Shown here in pieces: positions 1 through 8,277 of a stretch of DNA of 64,000 nt. Below the pieces are notes generated by a model that worked only from the letters and a program-made list of their open reading frames with translations, made no database searches and was not told the origin of the DNA. A program made the translations under genes and the position numbers. This DNA comes from Actinokineospora auranticolor. Its GTDB lineage: Bacteria > Actinomycetota > Actinomycetes > Mycobacteriales > Pseudonocardiaceae. The DNA is taken from positions 1 to 64,000 of the forward strand of contig NZ_PTIX01000007.1 in the NCBI RefSeq assembly GCF_002934265.1, given 5' to 3'. Position 1 is the stretch's first letter. Every line of letters begins with the position of its first letter.

Positions 1-58
1 CGCACGCCACGAGAAGTGCACCACGCATACCACGCTCGAAAGTCAGCGATACCGACCG

Positions 59-280
59 TTGTTTAGCCGCTGTCCGGAGACTTCGAGGCACCCCAGTCCG
101 GGCTACGGGGGCAAGCGCAAGGCCGAGTTCGGGGTCGACCTCAAGGTGTTGACCGCCAAGCGCACCGCGGAGGCGGCGGGGCCCGACCGGGTGGCGCGGC
201 TGGAGCGGGTCGTGGGTTTCCTTCGCGCAAAGCCGGGTGTCCGCGCCGCCGCCTTCGAGGCGCTGACGGACGTGCGGTAG
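59..280 (+). pseudogene. short coding remnant, possibly a gene tail
   Basis: This is a 73-codon frame opening with a weak TTG start. From about base 110 the codons end almost only in G or C and the protein looks real (basic, helical, ending in ALTDVR), while the first 15 codons do not. That suggests the 3' end of a gene whose start is lost or lies outside the window. I do not recognise the family. A small intact gene is possible, but there is no convincing ribosome binding site. Confidence 0.25.
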
Positions 281-354
281 CTGGGCCCCGTCAACGGCAG
301 GCAGGGCCCCCTCCCTGACAACCGGCGGCCGGTGGTCGGCCCACCACGGGACGG

Positions 355-462
355 GTGAACCGGACCTCGGTGTTCGTCACCGCCAACGGGGCGATCATGA
401 GCACGGACCGGGAACACGACTTCACCATCACCGGCGAGTGGACCGACACCCTGCCTTCCTGA
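355..462 (+). pseudogene. possible 36-codon coding remnant
   Basis: A short frame from a GTG reads through VFVTANGAIMSTDREHDF and ends in EWTDTLPS. Its third codon positions are almost all G or C and the composition is that of a normal protein, unlike the repetitive DNA on either side. No ribosome binding site precedes the GTG, so a remnant of an inactivated gene is more likely than a working small gene. The family is unknown. Confidence 0.2.
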
Positions 463-490
463 AGAGGTGTCGGGGGACGCCTCCAGCCAC

Positions 491-652
491 CTCGAAACCG
501 CCGCAGGATCCCAGCCCCCACCCAACCCAAGACGGCCCTACCGGACCCACCCCGAAACCGCCGCGGGATCCCAGGCCCCGCACACCGCAACGTGGCCGCA
601 CCGGACCCGCCTCGAAACCGCCGCAGGATCCCAACCCCCTCCGAACGCAACG
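491..652. repeat. three tandem 60-base repeats
   Basis: Copies begin at 491, 551 and 611, exactly 60 bases apart. Each opens with CGAAACCGCCGC(A/G)GGATCCCA and then diverges, with a second shared block CCGGACCC at each junction. Because 60 is a multiple of three the period could be a coding relic, but neither strand gives a convincing protein. Confidence 0.75.
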
Positions 653-884
653 CGCCCCTGCCACACGCCTTGATTGGGTGGACTTGCTTTGCGTGGGGGG
701 ACGGGCCTGCCAAGCTGTCCTGCGGGTGGGGTGGGCTTGCCCATTCCCACCGCTCTTCCCCACCGCAGGCTCGTAGGGGCCCCGCGCAAAGCAAGTTCGC
801 CCAAACGAGGCCGCGCATCTTTTCCGCGAACAGCCGGACCGATCAACCCAACCACGCCGCCAACCGGCACCCCGCGGGCCACAA

Positions 885-1124
885 GATGATCAACGCACGC
901 CTCCGGCCCCCACTATCCAGCCTAGCGACGAGCACCGACAGTCCCGACCGAAGACGATCATGCCTGTGGACAACGGGGAAGGCGTGTTCACGGCACCCCG
1001 ATCAGGCCGCCTCAACTACCACCGTGACCCGGCGATGATCAAACCGATGCCTCGGGCCCCCACTATCCATTCTACCGGCGCGCACCGACAGTTCCGGCCG
1101 AAGACGATCAAGCCTGTGCACAAC
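885..1124. repeat. pair of about 85-base direct repeats 150 bases apart
   Basis: The segment from about 885 to 974 recurs at 1034 to 1124 with an offset of 150 bases. Shared blocks include GGCCCCCACTATCCA, GCACCGACAGT and GAAGACGATCA. By eye about 64 of 74 aligned positions match in the core. Each copy ends with TGTGGACAA or TGTGCACAA; the first equals the actinobacterial DnaA box on the other strand, though two scattered sites do not make an origin. Function unknown. Confidence 0.7.
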
Positions 1125-1134
1125 CTGCCGGACA

Positions 1135-1911
1135 TCAGGCGGGCAGGCGGTAGACCGAGACGTGGGAGCCGGAGTCCTCCGTGAATTCCGCACCGGTCCA
1201 GTCAGCCGACCGCGACTCCAGCCGCATCCCGGCCAGCTCGGCCATCAGGTCCAGCTCCGCGGGCCAGACGTAGCGGTGCGGGCTGCGGGCGATCCGCCCG
1301 TCGGTGTGGTGGTGCGAGATCAGGTGCTGGCGCACCACGTCGTAGGTGTCGACGCCGAGGTAGTCCGGCTCGCACTTCCACACCACCGCCCGCTGCCCCG
1401 GCGGCAGCAGCCGCAGGTCCGGCACGCCCAGTTCGATGACGAACCGCCCGCCCGGCAGCAGGTGCCTGGCCGCGTTGCGGAAGCAGGCCACCTGCTCGGG
1501 CTGGGTGAGCAGGTTCCCGATCGTGTTGAACACCAGGTACACCAGGGAGAACCGGCCCGGCGCCGTGGTCGTGGCCATGTCGCCGCGCACCACCGGGATC
1601 ACCGTCTCGTCGACCTTCTCCCGCAGCCGGGCGATCATCCCGGCGGACAGCTCGATGCCGGTGACCGGCACACCCCGCTCGGCCAGCGGGATGGCGACGC
1701 GGCCGGTGCCGATGGCCAGCTCCAGGGCCGGTCCGCCGTCGGCCAGCCGCACCAGCCGGTCGACCGTCGGGCCCAGCACTTCCGGGGCGAACATCCCGGT
1801 GCCCGGGGTGTCGTAGCGGTGCGCGGTCTCGTGGCTCCAGATCTCCTCCTGTCGCATCGAGTAGACGAACTCGGCGTGGTCCCAGGTCTGCTCCGTAGGC
1901 ACGTCAGCCAC
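1135..1911 (-). CDS. class I SAM-dependent methyltransferase
   Basis: This is a cytoplasmic Rossmann-fold methyltransferase of 258 residues. The SAM-binding motif I appears as ALELAIGTGRVAIPL, followed by an acidic residue at the end of the second strand (GIELS) that should hold the ribose. A later MVRGD-like loop and a FNTIGNL segment fit motifs II and III. It resembles small-molecule methyltransferases, but the substrate cannot be told. I chose the GTG at 1911; a second in-frame GTG at 1902 is possible, and a longer upstream extension is Arg/Pro-rich and probably untranslated. It is divergent from the oxidoreductase at 2030. Confidence 0.8.
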   Translation of the reverse strand: MADVPTEQTWDHAEFVYSMRQEEIWSHETAHRYDTPGTGMFAPEVLGPTVDRLVRLADGGPALELAIGTGRVAIPLAERGVPVTGIELSAGMIARLREKVDETVIPVVRGDMATTTAPGRFSLVYLVFNTIGNLLTQPEQVACFRNAARHLLPGGRFVIELGVPDLRLLPPGQRAVVWKCEPDYLGVDTYDVVRQHLISHHHTDGRIARSPHRYVWPAELDLMAELAGMRLESRSADWTGAEFTEDSGSHVSVYRLPA

Positions 1912-2029
1912 CTTAGGCACACGGGTGGGGCGTGGTCGCCCGTTTTTCCTTCCGCTGTCCCACGTTCGGGTGATGGTGCCGGGCTGGTGGGCGCGATGTG
2001 CTTGCGGGACAACGGTAGGGAGGACGCAC

Positions 2030-3157
2030 ATGGCGAGGCGAGTGGTCGTCGTCGGGGCGGGGGTCTACGGTGCCGCCGTGGCCGCCGAACTGGCGGTGCG
2101 CGGGGTGGGCACGACGGTCGTCGAGGCGGGCGCCCCCGCGGGCGGCACGTCCGGCGCGACCTTCTCGTGGACCAACTCCTGCGGCAAGAAACCGAGGTCG
2201 TACCACGACCTCAGCGTCGCCGGGATGGCCGCGCACCGGCGCCTGGCCGCCGACGTCCCGCACAGCGACTGGTACCACGAAGGGGGCAACCTGGAGTGGG
2301 CCGCCGACGAGCCGGGCCGCGCGGCGCTGCGGCGCAAGGTCGCCGAGGTGCTCGACTTCGGCTACGAGGCCCGCTGGCTCGACCGCGTCGAGGTCCTGCG
2401 CCTCGAACCCGACCTCAACCCCGACCGGCTCCCGGACGACGAGATCGCCTACTTCCCCCGCGAGGGCTGGATCGAACCCACCCGCCTGGTCGGGTACCTG
2501 CTGTCCACCGCCATCTCCCGCGGCGCCGAACTCGTCCGCGACGACGCGGCGGCCGGGTTCGGCGTCGAGGGCGACGCCATCACCACCGTGCTGCTCACCT
2601 CCGGCCGCCGCGTTCCCGTGGACGCCGTGGTCAACTGCGCGGGCCCGAGCGCCGCGCGGGTCGCGGAGTTGGCGGGCCTGAAGCTGGCCATGCGCAACAC
2701 GCTCGGCGCGCTCGTCTACACCTCCCCCGTCGCGGTCGCCGTCTCGCGGGTCATCCACGCGCCCGACATCCACCTCCGCCCCGACGGCGCCGGTCGGCTC
2801 CTGCTGCACACCCGGTCCCTCGACGCCGCCGCCCGCGACCTCGACACCGGCCCCGGCCACACCCACGCCCGCCGCGACCTGGACGAAGACACCCTCGCCG
2901 CCGTCCTGGCGGCGGGCCGCGCCCTCTACCCGGCGCTCAAGTCGGCCACCGTGGAGAGCACCAGGGTCGGCGAGCGCCCCATCCCGGGCGACGGCCTCCC
3001 CGTCCTCGGCCGGGCCCGCGCCCTACCGAACTTCCACTTCGCCGTATCCCACAGCGGCGCCACCCTGAGCCTGCACGCCGCCACCCTGGTGGCCGACGAA
3101 CTCCTCGGCCAAGACCACACCGCGACCCTGGCGCCGTTCCGCTTCGAACGATTCTGA
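2030..3157 (+). CDS. FAD-dependent amino-acid-oxidase-type oxidoreductase
   Basis: This is a 375-residue flavoprotein of the DAO/glycine oxidase superfamily. The N-terminus RRVVVVGAGVYGAAVAAEL is the dinucleotide-binding GxGxxG strand-loop-helix, followed by an acidic ribose-binding position (VVEAG). A C-terminal segment GERPIPGDGLPVLG, then HFAVSHSGATLS, is the second flavin contact typical of the family. The family oxidises amines or amino acids with release of H2O2; the substrate here is unknown. ATG at 2030 is preceded by GTAGGGAGG. The inverted repeat at 3187-3216 probably ends the transcript. Confidence 0.85.
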   Translation: MARRVVVVGAGVYGAAVAAELAVRGVGTTVVEAGAPAGGTSGATFSWTNSCGKKPRSYHDLSVAGMAAHRRLAADVPHSDWYHEGGNLEWAADEPGRAALRRKVAEVLDFGYEARWLDRVEVLRLEPDLNPDRLPDDEIAYFPREGWIEPTRLVGYLLSTAISRGAELVRDDAAAGFGVEGDAITTVLLTSGRRVPVDAVVNCAGPSAARVAELAGLKLAMRNTLGALVYTSPVAVAVSRVIHAPDIHLRPDGAGRLLLHTRSLDAAARDLDTGPGHTHARRDLDEDTLAAVLAAGRALYPALKSATVESTRVGERPIPGDGLPVLGRARALPNFHFAVSHSGATLSLHAATLVADELLGQDHTATLAPFRFERF

Positions 3158-3186
3158 AGGGGCGATCGGGCAATTGTCGAAACCGC

Positions 3187-3216
3187 TTCACCTCTTCCGC
3201 CTCGCACGGAGGTGAA
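3187..3216 (+). terminator. hairpin after the FAD oxidoreductase
   Basis: TTCACCTC at 3187 pairs perfectly with GAGGTGAA at 3209-3216, and CCG/CGG can add pairs inside the loop. It lies 30 bases after the stop codon. No T-run follows, which is common for actinobacterial terminators. Confidence 0.45.
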
Positions 3217-3602
3217 CCTCGTTCGATTCTTCGGGGTGTAGTCCGAATCACTTTTGTGGATCATCTGTGGCTGCGGGGATTACCCATCGAGCCGTGCGGT
3301 GTGTTCGTTAACCGCCCGACGGTGATCAACACGAATTCGCATGGTGAATCGCCAACGTTCCCCTGGATGGATGCAAGTGGATTAGCTCGTTCGGCCCAGT
3401 CGGGCGCGGCAATGGGCGGTCAAGTGATCACGCTTCGTGCTCGCGCATGACACTTCGTTAGAAACGACCGCGAAACGGGCGGTGCGGGGGTGGCGATGTA
3501 GCTCGCGTCAGGGCGGCCGGTCGGGCCGCCTCCGCACAGGCGTGGCGACCCCGAGGTGGGTTTCGGCTCATGCCGGAAATGTGCACCGAAAGGTCTGGAA
3601 CA
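3217..3602. other. AT-richer intergenic region upstream of the glycan operon
   Basis: Between the oxidoreductase and the first glycosyltransferase the DNA is clearly less GC-rich than its surroundings, especially from 3217 to 3420. No coding frame is convincing. A hairpin GGCGGCC/GGCCGCC lies at 3512-3530. The region most likely carries the glycan operon promoter, but I cannot pick a certain -10/-35 pair. Confidence 0.4.
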
Positions 3603-4526
3603 ATGGTTGTGATGCGCCCTGTCGTCGGTGTGCCGTCGACCCGGTCGGAGCCGTTCGCCACCTCGGTGAACCCCGAGCGGCCGCCCGCAGGCGACTTCTC
3701 CGCGGGTGGTCGGGTGTTCTCCGGGGACGAGCCGGTGCGCCTCTCGATCCTGGTGCCCGCGTACAACGAGGAACGCACCGCGGCGCACGTGGTGTCCGGG
3801 CTGCTGGCCGCCGACTTCCCCTGCCCGGTCGAGGTGATCGCGGTGGACGACGGCAGCACCGACGAGACCGCGCGGCGGCTGGCCGACATCGACGACCCGC
3901 GGCTGACCGTGCTCCGGCACCCCCGCAACCTCGGCAAGGGCGCGGCGCTGATGTCCGCGGTCGCGGTGGCCACCGGCACCCACGTGCTGCCGTTCGACGC
4001 CGACCACGAGTACTCGCCGACCGACATCCCCCGGCTGCTCGAGCCCGTGCTCGCGGACCGGTGCGACATCGTCTACGGCACAAGGCTTTTCGGCGTCAAC
4101 ACCGTCTACCAGTCCTACCGCTACGCGCTGGGCAACCGGCTGCTCACCCTGGCCGCCAACGTCCTGTTCGACTCGTCGGTCAGCGACCTGCACACCTGCT
4201 TCAAGCTGGTGCCGCTGTCGCTGGTGCGCCAACTCGACCTCTCGGAGACGGGCTTCGGGCTCGACACCGAACTGACCGCCCGCCTGCTCCGCCTCGGCCT
4301 GCGCCCGTTCGAGGTGCCGATCAGCTACCACAGCCGCTCGCACGCCCAGGGCAAGAAGATCGACTGGCGGGACGGCGTCGCGTGCCTGCGCATCCTCGCC
4401 CGCGTGCGCGTCGCCCCGCGCCCGGTCGTCACCGCGCACCGGTACCCGGAGTCGGTCGTCGACCTGCCTGTCCGCGGTGGTCGGCACGACAAGGACGTCG
4501 TTCGCGCCGTGCGGGTGACCGGATGA
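3603..4526 (+). CDS. GT2 glycosyltransferase, dolichyl-phosphate-mannose-synthase-like
   Basis: The protein has the GT2 GT-A fold: SILVPAYNEE, then VDDGSTDET, an LGKGAAL segment, DADHEYS as the metal-binding DxD-like site, and an HTCFKLV/GFGLDTELT acceptor region. This order is that of polyprenyl-phosphate glycosyltransferases, which load a sugar onto a lipid carrier at the inner face of the membrane. No membrane segments are seen, so it should be peripheral. It opens the eight-gene glycan operon and its stop overlaps the next start (ATGA). ATG 3603 is preferred over ATG 3570, giving about 307 residues. Confidence 0.85.
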   Translation: MVVMRPVVGVPSTRSEPFATSVNPERPPAGDFSAGGRVFSGDEPVRLSILVPAYNEERTAAHVVSGLLAADFPCPVEVIAVDDGSTDETARRLADIDDPRLTVLRHPRNLGKGAALMSAVAVATGTHVLPFDADHEYSPTDIPRLLEPVLADRCDIVYGTRLFGVNTVYQSYRYALGNRLLTLAANVLFDSSVSDLHTCFKLVPLSLVRQLDLSETGFGLDTELTARLLRLGLRPFEVPISYHSRSHAQGKKIDWRDGVACLRILARVRVAPRPVVTAHRYPESVVDLPVRGGRHDKDVVRAVRVTG

Positions 4527-4996
4527 GCGGCCCGCGCACGAGCACCACCCGGCCCAGGCGCGGAGTGGTCCCGCTGGTCTCCGGCGCCGCCGTCGTCGTG
4601 CTGCTGGCCGCGGCCGCGCAGGGCGGGATCGCGGGTCCGCTGCTGCGCGCCGCGGGACTGGTCGCGGACGAGCCCGCCTACACCGAACTCGCCTTCGTCG
4701 ACCCGGACCGGCTCGGCACGCGGCTCGCGGCCACCGGGGGCCTGGTCGACTCCACCTTCGCCATCCACAACCACGAGGGCACCGACACCACCTACCCGTG
4801 GTCGGTCGTCCTGCGCGACGGCGAGCGCGTCGAGGTCATCGCGGACGGCGAGCGCACGGTGCCCGCCGGGACCGGGGTCACCGTGCCGGTCTCGGTCGCG
4901 CTCACCTGCCCGTCGCACGCCCGCGTCGAGGTCCGCGTCGCCGTCCCGGCGCGGTCCATCGACTTCCTCGCCCCGTGCCCGCAGGGGGAACGATGA
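4523..4996 (+). CDS. membrane-anchored protein with DUF1616-like outer domain
   Basis: The protein has 157 residues. After a basic N-terminus a hydrophobic segment at about residues 16-33 should be a membrane anchor or uncleaved signal. The rest is a beta-rich outer domain beginning YTELAFVDPDRLG, with FAIHNHEGTDTTYPW. The pattern resembles the C-terminal part of DUF1616 proteins found with cell-wall glycan genes, but I place it there only loosely. Start and stop overlap both neighbours by four bases (ATGA), so it is translationally coupled within the glycan operon. Confidence 0.65.
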   Translation: MSGPRTSTTRPRRGVVPLVSGAAVVVLLAAAAQGGIAGPLLRAAGLVADEPAYTELAFVDPDRLGTRLAATGGLVDSTFAIHNHEGTDTTYPWSVVLRDGERVEVIADGERTVPAGTGVTVPVSVALTCPSHARVEVRVAVPARSIDFLAPCPQGER

Positions 4997-6117
4997 GCGG
5001 CAAGAAGGTCATCGCGCTGGTGACCGACGCGATCCACCCCTACAGCCGCGGTGGCAAGGAGATCCGGTACCACGAGCTGGCCAAGCGGCTGGCCGCCCGC
5101 GGCGACGTCCACGTGTTCACCATGCACTGGTGGGACGGGCCCCCGACCATCCGCCGCGACGGCGTCACCTACCACGCGCTGTGCCGCACCATCCCGATGT
5201 ACAAGGGCGCCCGGCGCTCGATCCGCCAAGCGCTGGTGTTCGCCTTCGCGTGCCTTGGCCTGCTGCGGCACCGGTTCGACGTCATCGAGGCCGACCACAT
5301 GCCGTACCTGCCGGTGTTCGCCTGCAAGGTGGTGGCCGCGCTGCGCCGCACCCGGCTGGTCGTCACGTGGCACGAGGTGTGGGGCGACGACTACTGGCGG
5401 GCCTACCTCGGGCGGCTGGGCACCGTCGCCTGGTGCGTCGAGCGGTTGGCGATGCGGCTGCCCGACACGATCCTGGCCGCCTCCGCGCATACCGCCGACC
5501 GGCTGCGGGCGGTCCTGGGGGCCGGGGCGGACGTGGTGGTGGCGCCGAACGGGATCGACCTGGACCTGGTCCGCGCCGCGTCCCCCGCCGCGACCCGCGC
5601 CGACATCGTCGTCGTCGGCCGGTTGATGGAGCACAAGCGGGTCGACCTGCTGCTCGACGCCGTCGCCCGGCTGCGCGACCGCGGCCGGGCCGTGACCTGC
5701 CTGGTGATCGGTGACGGTCCGGAGCGGGAGAACCTGGCCGCCAAGGCCCGGGAACTGGGCCTGGGGTCCGCGGTCCGGTTCCGCCACGACGTCGCCGGGC
5801 AGGAACAGCTGTACGGGTTGATGAAGGGCGCCAAGGTGTTCGCCGCGCCGTCGGCCCGCGAGGGCTTCGGGGTGGCCGTGCTGGAGGCGCTGGCCTGCGG
5901 CATGCCCGTGGTGACCACGGACGCGCCGGACAACCTGGCCAGGCACCTGGTGCGCCGCTCGGCTCGCGGTCGGGTGTGCGCGGCGACCCCGGGCGCGTTC
6001 GCCGACGCCATCGCGGCGGCGTTGGCCGAGCCGCGCACCGGGGTCGTGGAGGACTGGGTCGAGCAGTTCGGGTGGGACGCGACGGCCGATGTGGCGGCGA
6101 AGGCGGTGCTGGCGTGA
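4993..6117 (+). CDS. GT4 glycosyltransferase
   Basis: This is a 374-residue GT-B retaining glycosyltransferase. The N-terminal donor-site loop is HPYSRGGKEIRYHELAKRL; the C-terminal half has VVVGRLMEHKRVDLLLDAV, a GDGPERENL segment and the E-x7-E signature SAREGFGVAVLEALACGMPV that holds the nucleotide sugar. It should add a sugar to a lipid-linked or saccharide acceptor at the cytoplasmic membrane; donor and linkage are not predictable. It overlaps both neighbours by four bases in the glycan operon. Confidence 0.85.
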   Translation: MSGKKVIALVTDAIHPYSRGGKEIRYHELAKRLAARGDVHVFTMHWWDGPPTIRRDGVTYHALCRTIPMYKGARRSIRQALVFAFACLGLLRHRFDVIEADHMPYLPVFACKVVAALRRTRLVVTWHEVWGDDYWRAYLGRLGTVAWCVERLAMRLPDTILAASAHTADRLRAVLGAGADVVVAPNGIDLDLVRAASPAATRADIVVVGRLMEHKRVDLLLDAVARLRDRGRAVTCLVIGDGPERENLAAKARELGLGSAVRFRHDVAGQEQLYGLMKGAKVFAAPSAREGFGVAVLEALACGMPVVTTDAPDNLARHLVRRSARGRVCAATPGAFADAIAAALAEPRTGVVEDWVEQFGWDATADVAAKAVLA

Positions 6118-7259
6118 AGATCCTGCTGGTTGGTCCGTACCCGCCCGCCAAGGACGGCATCGGTGACTACGCCCAGGCGCTCGCGGGGGAGTTCGTCCGG
6201 GCCGGGCACGAGGTCCGCGTGCTCGCGGTCCGGGGTGACGGACCCGTGCTGCCCGGCGAGGTATTCGGCACGCTGGACTCGGTCCGCGCCGCGCTGTCCG
6301 CCGCCCGCGCCTGGGCCCCCGATGTGGTGCACGTCCAGTTCGCGGTCGCCGCCTTCGGCACCCGGATCCCCGCGCTGCTGCGGGTCCTGCCCGCGCTGCG
6401 CGCGTTGCCCGCCAAGCTCGTGGTGACGCTGCACGAGGTCACCCGGGACACCGCGACCCTCGGCCCGCTCGGGAGGTCGCTCTACCGGCGGGTCCTGCGC
6501 GCCGCCGACCAGGTCATCGTCCACACGGCGGCCGCGCTGCGCCGACTGTCCGCGCTCGACCACCTGGGCGGCACGCTGGTCCGCCACCCCGTGCACCGGC
6601 CCGCCGAGGTCACCTCCCCGGCCGACCTGCGGGCGCGGTTCGGCCTCGGCGCGGACCGCGTCCTGCTGGCTTTCGGGTTCATCCACGTGGACAAGGGGCT
6701 CGACGACACCGTCCGGGCACTAGCCGCCGCGCACCGCGCCGACCCGGCTGCCCTCCGCGGTGTCCGGCTCGTCGTCGCGGGCCGGGTCCGCCCGCGCCGG
6801 GGCGCCTTCCGGGTGCTGGAGGCCCGCGACCACCTGCACCTGCTCCGCGTCCGCGCGGCCATCACCCGCGCGGGCTTGGACGACCGGGTCGTGTTCACCG
6901 ACTACGTGCCGGACGCCGATGTCGCGGGCTGGTTCCGGGTGGCCGCGGCGGTTCTGCTGCCCTACCGCCGCATCGAGCAGAGCGGTGTCGCCGGGCTGGC
7001 CGACGCGTTCGGCACCCCGGTACTGGCCTCCGACGTCGGCGGGCTGGCCGAGCAGTTCACCGGCTCGCCGTGGCTGTTCCCGCCGCGCGACCCCGGGGCC
7101 ATGGCGGACGTGCTCGTCCGCTTCCTGGGCACCACCGACCCCCACGTCGGTCGGACCCGCGCGGGCGAAGGGCCCTGCCTGGCCGACGTCGTCGCGCGGA
7201 CCCTCGCTGTGTACCGCGCCTCGGCGCCCGCGCGCACCGGGAGCGGCTGTGCGGCCTGA
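6114..7259 (+). CDS. GT4-like glycosyltransferase
   Basis: This 381-residue GT-B protein begins KILLVGPYPPAKDGIGDYAQ, the usual GT4 N-terminal glycine-rich loop. Later elements are LLAFGFIHVDKGLDDTV and a C-terminal LLPYRRIEQSGVAGLADAFG stretch in which the usual ExxG E-x7-E signature is reduced to IEQSGV. The same SG-type variant is seen in several bacterial exopolysaccharide transferases. GTG at 6114 overlaps the preceding stop (GTGA). Confidence 0.8.
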   Translation: MKILLVGPYPPAKDGIGDYAQALAGEFVRAGHEVRVLAVRGDGPVLPGEVFGTLDSVRAALSAARAWAPDVVHVQFAVAAFGTRIPALLRVLPALRALPAKLVVTLHEVTRDTATLGPLGRSLYRRVLRAADQVIVHTAAALRRLSALDHLGGTLVRHPVHRPAEVTSPADLRARFGLGADRVLLAFGFIHVDKGLDDTVRALAAAHRADPAALRGVRLVVAGRVRPRRGAFRVLEARDHLHLLRVRAAITRAGLDDRVVFTDYVPDADVAGWFRVAAAVLLPYRRIEQSGVAGLADAFGTPVLASDVGGLAEQFTGSPWLFPPRDPGAMADVLVRFLGTTDPHVGRTRAGEGPCLADVVARTLAVYRASAPARTGSGCAA

Positions 7260-8277
7260 CATCTCCGTCGTGCTCTGCTCGCTCAACGGCGCCGAGGGCG
7301 TGGACCGCTGCCTGACCGCCCTCGCCGCCCAGACCGCGCGCCCCGCGCAGATCACCGTGGTCGACGACGGCTCCACCGATAGCACGGGCGACGTCGCCCG
7401 CGCGCACGGGGTCGGACTGGTCCGGCACCCGGTCAACCGCGGTGTGGCCGCGGCGCGCAACAGCGGCATCGCGGCCAGCACCGGCTCGATCATCGCGTTC
7501 GTCGACGACGACTGCGAACCGCACCCCACCTGGCTGGCCGGGATCGCCCAGGTCTGGTCCGAAGTGGACGACGACGTCGTCGGCGTCGGCGGCCGGGTCC
7601 GGCCCACGGGCGAGCCGGGCTACCTGCTCGGCTTCCACCGCAGGCACAACCCCCTCGAACCGCTCGACGAGGCGCTGGCGCTCGGGGACGGTTTCGCGCA
7701 CCGCCTGCGCCTCTACGCCCAGCGGCAGTGGCGGCGCGCCGAACCGACCGAACTGCGCCGGGTGTTCTCCCTGGTCGGGGCCAACATGTCGTTCCGCGCC
7801 GACGCGGTGGCCGCGGTGCACGGCTTCGACGAGGCGTTCCGCTTCGGCGGTGAGGAAGTCGACCTGTGCATGCGACTGCGGGCCGCGGGCGGGCGCATCG
7901 CGGTCAGCGAGCACCCGGTCGTCGACCACCGCTTCGTCACCGAACTGCACGACGTGCTGCGCCGCAGCCGCGCCTACGGCTGGGGCTCGGCGCGCATGTT
8001 CGACAAGTGGCGTTCCGGTCTGCCGACGGTGTTCCCCGGGCCGGTGCTCCTCTTGGCCGCGGTCGCGGTGGCCGCCCGGCGCGGCATCCCGGCCGCCGCG
8101 GCCTGTGCACTGCTGGTGCCGCAACTGCTGCACCCCAGGGGTGTGCGTGACGCGGTCGAGACCGGCGCGCTCGAGTCGCTGGCGGATCCGTACGTGCGTG
8201 TGGCGCAGGAGACCGCCGAGAACGTCGGGCTGCTCTCCGGGCTGTGGCGGGCCTGGGTCACCGGGCGGCCGATATGA
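7249..8277 (+). CDS. GT2 glycosyltransferase, family of multi-linkage transferases
   Basis: This is a 342-residue GT-A transferase: ISVVLCSLNGAEG, VDDGSTDSTGDVA, RGVAAARNSGI, then FVDDDCEPHP carrying the DxD metal site, and GANMSFRADAV...FRFGGEEVDLCMRLR as the acceptor/catalytic ED motif. A hydrophobic stretch near residue 265-285 (VLLLAAVAVAARRGI...) may associate with the membrane. The start GTG 7249 overlaps the preceding gene by 11 bases. Confidence 0.85.
   Translation: MRPDISVVLCSLNGAEGVDRCLTALAAQTARPAQITVVDDGSTDSTGDVARAHGVGLVRHPVNRGVAAARNSGIAASTGSIIAFVDDDCEPHPTWLAGIAQVWSEVDDDVVGVGGRVRPTGEPGYLLGFHRRHNPLEPLDEALALGDGFAHRLRLYAQRQWRRAEPTELRRVFSLVGANMSFRADAVAAVHGFDEAFRFGGEEVDLCMRLRAAGGRIAVSEHPVVDHRFVTELHDVLRRSRAYGWGSARMFDKWRSGLPTVFPGPVLLLAAVAVAARRGIPAAAACALLVPQLLHPRGVRDAVETGALESLADPYVRVAQETAENVGLLSGLWRAWVTGRPI

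Larger units (their letters stand above)
281..1134. other. gene-poor decayed stretch
   Basis: These 854 bases hold no convincing intact gene. They contain one short coding remnant, three 60-base tandem repeats and a pair of long direct repeats, each listed separately. All frames through the stretch are rich in Pro, Arg, Ala and Gly and look like by-products of GC content. The stretch resembles a degraded insertion point between conserved blocks. Confidence 0.5.

Noticed and set aside
3221-3235. TTCGATTC resembling a tRNA T-arm
   Set aside because: No acceptor, anticodon or D arm can be drawn around it; it is part of the intergenic region after a terminator hairpin.
1162-3450. 762-codon plus-strand frame through the methyltransferase and oxidoreductase
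   Set aside because: Shadow frame of Arg/Gly/Pro composition that crosses two real genes in other frames.
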